Shown in pieces: positions 6,826-8,402 of a DNA stretch of 8,402 nt. Position 1 is the stretch's first letter, and every line of letters begins with the position of its first letter. This stretch comes from DASVDK01 sp036381125 [NCBI: Thermodesulfobacteriota bacterium] (GTDB lineage Bacteria > DASVDK01), in assembly GCA_036381125.1 (NCBI GenBank), contig DASVDK010000152.1, forward strand, positions 1-8,402, read 5' to 3'. The notes below the pieces were generated by a model. The model made no database searches and was not told the DNA's origin. It saw only the letters and a program-made list of their open reading frames with translations. The translations under genes and the position numbers were made by a program.

Positions 6826-7503
6826 TCAGCGCTCGCCCCCCGACGGCGACCCTCGCCCCACCAGGCGCGACAGGCCGTCGGGCGCCGTGATGATGATCTG
6901 CCGGCCGCTACGCGCGATGAGCCGGTCCCGCGCGAAGAGCGTGAGCGTCTGGCTCACCGTCTCGCGCGACGAGCCGATGCAGGCGGCCAGCTCCCGGTGG
7001 GTGATCTTGAACGGGAAGCGGGTGCCCCGCTCGCCGCCGACCCCGAAGTCGCTCGCGAGCGCGAGGAGGAGGCCGGCGAGGCGCGCCGGCACGTCGCGGA
7101 AGACCAGGTCCTCGACCTTGTCGGCCATGACCTTGTTGCGCTGGCCGAGGAGCTTCGTGAACTTGATGGCGAGGGCCGGCCGTCGCGCGAGGAGCGCCTC
7201 GAGGTCGTCCACGCGGACGACCGTCACCTCGCTGTCCTCCACCGCCTCGGCCACCGTCTCCCGCGGCGCGCCGTCGACGAGCGCCAGCTCGCCGAACGGC
7301 TCGCCCGGCTTGAGGTAGGCGAGCGTGAACTCGCGCCCGTCGTTGGTGATGCGGGACAGGCGCACCCGCCCGGACCGGAGCACGAAGACGCTGTCGCCCG
7401 GATCGCCCTGCAGGTAGCAGAACTCGCGCGCGCGGTACTGCACCCGCCGGCCGGCCCGGTCGAGCTCCGCAAGCTCCTCGGGGGCGAACGTCACGCGAGC
7501 CAC
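6826..7503 (-). CDS. Crp/Fnr-family transcriptional regulator
   Basis: 225-residue one-component regulator: an N-terminal cyclic-nucleotide-binding-type beta barrel (about 5-105), a dimerisation helix (about 106-136) and a C-terminal winged helix (about 138-212). The recognition helix reads SSRETVSQTL (178-187); R180 and E181 match the DNA-contacting residues of E. coli CRP, while Q185 replaces its arginine, so the operator may differ from TGTGA. In the effector pocket GEL (71-73) and R81 are kept, but the following residue is Glu where cAMP-binding proteins usually have Ser. Only two cysteines (C29, C175) are present, so an FNR-type iron-sulfur cluster is unlikely. GTG 7503 follows a GGGGGG ribosome-binding stretch that overlaps the moeA stop. 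The signal sensed is unknown. Confidence 0.93.
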   Translation of the reverse strand: MARVTFAPEELAELDRAGRRVQYRAREFCYLQGDPGDSVFVLRSGRVRLSRITNDGREFTLAYLKPGEPFGELALVDGAPRETVAEAVEDSEVTVVRVDDLEALLARRPALAIKFTKLLGQRNKVMADKVEDLVFRDVPARLAGLLLALASDFGVGGERGTRFPFKITHRELAACIGSSRETVSQTLTLFARDRLIARSGRQIIITAPDGLSRLVGRGSPSGGER

Positions 7504-7510
7504 CGGTCGT

Positions 7511-7518
7511 CCCCCCTA
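7511..7518 (-). promoter_or_regulatory. G-rich ribosome binding site at the moeA-regulator junction
   Basis: The minus strand reads TAGGGGGG: the moeA stop codon runs into a G6 stretch seven bases before the GTG of the regulator. This supports the GTG start at 7503 and close coupling of the two genes. Confidence 0.5.
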
Positions 7519-8402
7519 CTCGAGCAGCACCACCGGCAACCGGTCGCCCACGCGGACCTCGCGCCGGTCCTCGGGCACCACGAGGAGCCCGTCGGCCCGC
7601 ACGAGCGACGTGAGGACGGCCGAGTCCTGGTTGCCGGTCGTCACCGCGGCGTAGCCCCCCTCGGGCGTTCGCGAGAGGCGGCAGCGCAGATAATGGCGGC
7701 GCCCGGGAGGCACCGTGAAGCGCTCGCGCACCTCGGCCTCGACCGTGGGGCGGAAGCGCCGCCCGCCGCCGAAGCCCATCATCTGGCGGAGCGCCGGGCG
7801 GACGAACAGCTCGAACGTGACGAGCGAGGAGACGGGATTGCCCGGCAGCCCGAAGTACGGCCGCCCCTGGACGAGCCCGAAGACGAGCGGCTTGCCGGGC
7901 CGGACGGCGATCTTCCAGAACCGGACATCGGCGCCGAGGTCGTCGAGGACGTCCTTCACGAAGTCGTAGTCGCCCACCGAGACGCCACCGGTCGACACGA
8001 GGCAGTCGGCCACCCGGAGGCCGTTCTCCACCTTCGCCCGGATCGCCTCGTGCCGGTCCTCGGCGACGCCGAGCTGAACCGGCCTCGCCCCGGCCTCGGC
8101 TACGGCCGCGGCGAGCTGGTACGCGTTGGAGTTGACGATCGTGGCCCGGTCCGGCCGCGCGCCGGCCGGCTCGTCGACCTCGAGCAGCTCGTCGCCCGTG
8201 GAGACGATCGCCACGCGAGGCGCCGCGCCGACGGTCACGAAGCTGCGCCGCAGCTGCGCCAGCATGCCGACGACCGCCGGGGTCACCGGCGTGCCGGCGG
8301 GCAGCACCCGCTCGCCGGCCCGCACGTCCTGGCCCGCCGGCCGGACATGGGCCCCCCGCTCGGCCCCCGCGAGCAGCCGCACACTGCCACCCCGCGGCTC
8401 CG
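7516..8402 (-). CDS. moeA: Molybdopterin molybdotransferase MoeA, 5' end beyond the window
   Basis: Inserts molybdate into adenylylated molybdopterin, the last common step of molybdenum cofactor synthesis. The visible 294 residues are the C-terminal part of a protein usually near 400 long; the frame is open to the window edge, and upstream of an internal GTG (8382) the residues still look MoeA-like (GGSVRLLAGAERGAHVRPAG). Family motifs follow in order: IVSTGDEL, TIVNSNAYQLAA, STGGVSVGDYDFVKDVL, WKIAVRPGKPLVFG, GLPGNPVSSLVTFELFVRPA, and a C-terminal domain IV. The stop codon abuts the ribosome binding site of the regulator. As first visible gene of the minus operon it suggests that the operon promoter and any molybdate-responsive element lie outside the window. 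Organisms often carry a second MoeA homologue specialised for tungsten, which cannot be excluded here. Confidence 0.96.
   Translation of the reverse strand, partial: EPRGGSVRLLAGAERGAHVRPAGQDVRAGERVLPAGTPVTPAVVGMLAQLRRSFVTVGAAPRVAIVSTGDELLEVDEPAGARPDRATIVNSNAYQLAAAVAEAGARPVQLGVAEDRHEAIRAKVENGLRVADCLVSTGGVSVGDYDFVKDVLDDLGADVRFWKIAVRPGKPLVFGLVQGRPYFGLPGNPVSSLVTFELFVRPALRQMMGFGGGRRFRPTVEAEVRERFTVPPGRRHYLRCRLSRTPEGGYAAVTTGNQDSAVLTSLVRADGLLVVPEDRREVRVGDRLPVVLLE

Noticed and set aside
4970-7318. Several long plus-strand frames opposite the cytochrome, DUF192 and regulator genes
   Set aside because: They are Arg/Pro/Ala-rich, lack motifs, and lie antisense to genes with clear haem, DUF192 and HTH signatures.

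Overview
The window is very GC-rich bacterial DNA with nine recognisable coding regions: two are cut by the window edges and seven are complete. Exported proteins (a lipoprotein-type multihaem cytochrome c and a signal-peptide DUF192 protein) suggest a respiring, probably Gram-negative organism. Base composition and gene style would fit an uncultured soil or sediment lineage such as Rokubacteria/Methylomirabilota, a Desulfobacterota/Myxococcota relative or an acidobacterium. This placement is inference, because the window carries no rRNA or other phylogenetic marker.

Layout. Positions 1-117 hold the C-terminus of an unrecognised plus-strand gene. Positions 118-664 are non-coding and unusually structured: three short sequence blocks (B, C, A) occur twice in the same order, and seven strong inverted repeats are packed into about 390 bp. 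The last hairpin ends four bases before the RNase E/G start codon. Positions 665-4558 are a plus-strand operon of four genes joined by 4-bp stop/start overlaps: RNase E/G (rng), an EamA/DMT-type transporter, an Est30-like carboxylesterase and endonuclease III (nth). A 35-bp convergent gap with a weak hairpin follows. Positions 4594-8402 are a minus-strand operon, read from right to left: moeA (5' end outside the window), a Crp/Fnr-type regulator, a secreted DUF192 protein, a four-haem cytochrome c lipoprotein, and a small glutaredoxin-fold protein with no cysteines.

How the genes fit together. The plus operon mixes RNA processing, export, ester hydrolysis and base-excision repair. Translational coupling would keep its products at linked levels, but the functions do not form one pathway. 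The minus operon has a redox flavour: molybdenum cofactor maturation, a one-component regulator, and an exported multihaem cytochrome whose middle part resembles SoxA/TsdA-type sulfur-oxidation cytochromes. It could serve a molybdoenzyme or sulfur-linked electron chain encoded elsewhere, which is inference.

Most worth a second look: the duplicated hairpin-rich leader in front of rng, the tetrahaem cytochrome with altered SoxA/TsdA-like ligand positions and an unclear start, and the cysteine-free glutaredoxin-like protein. No CRISPR array, transposase, phage gene, tRNA or rRNA is visible.
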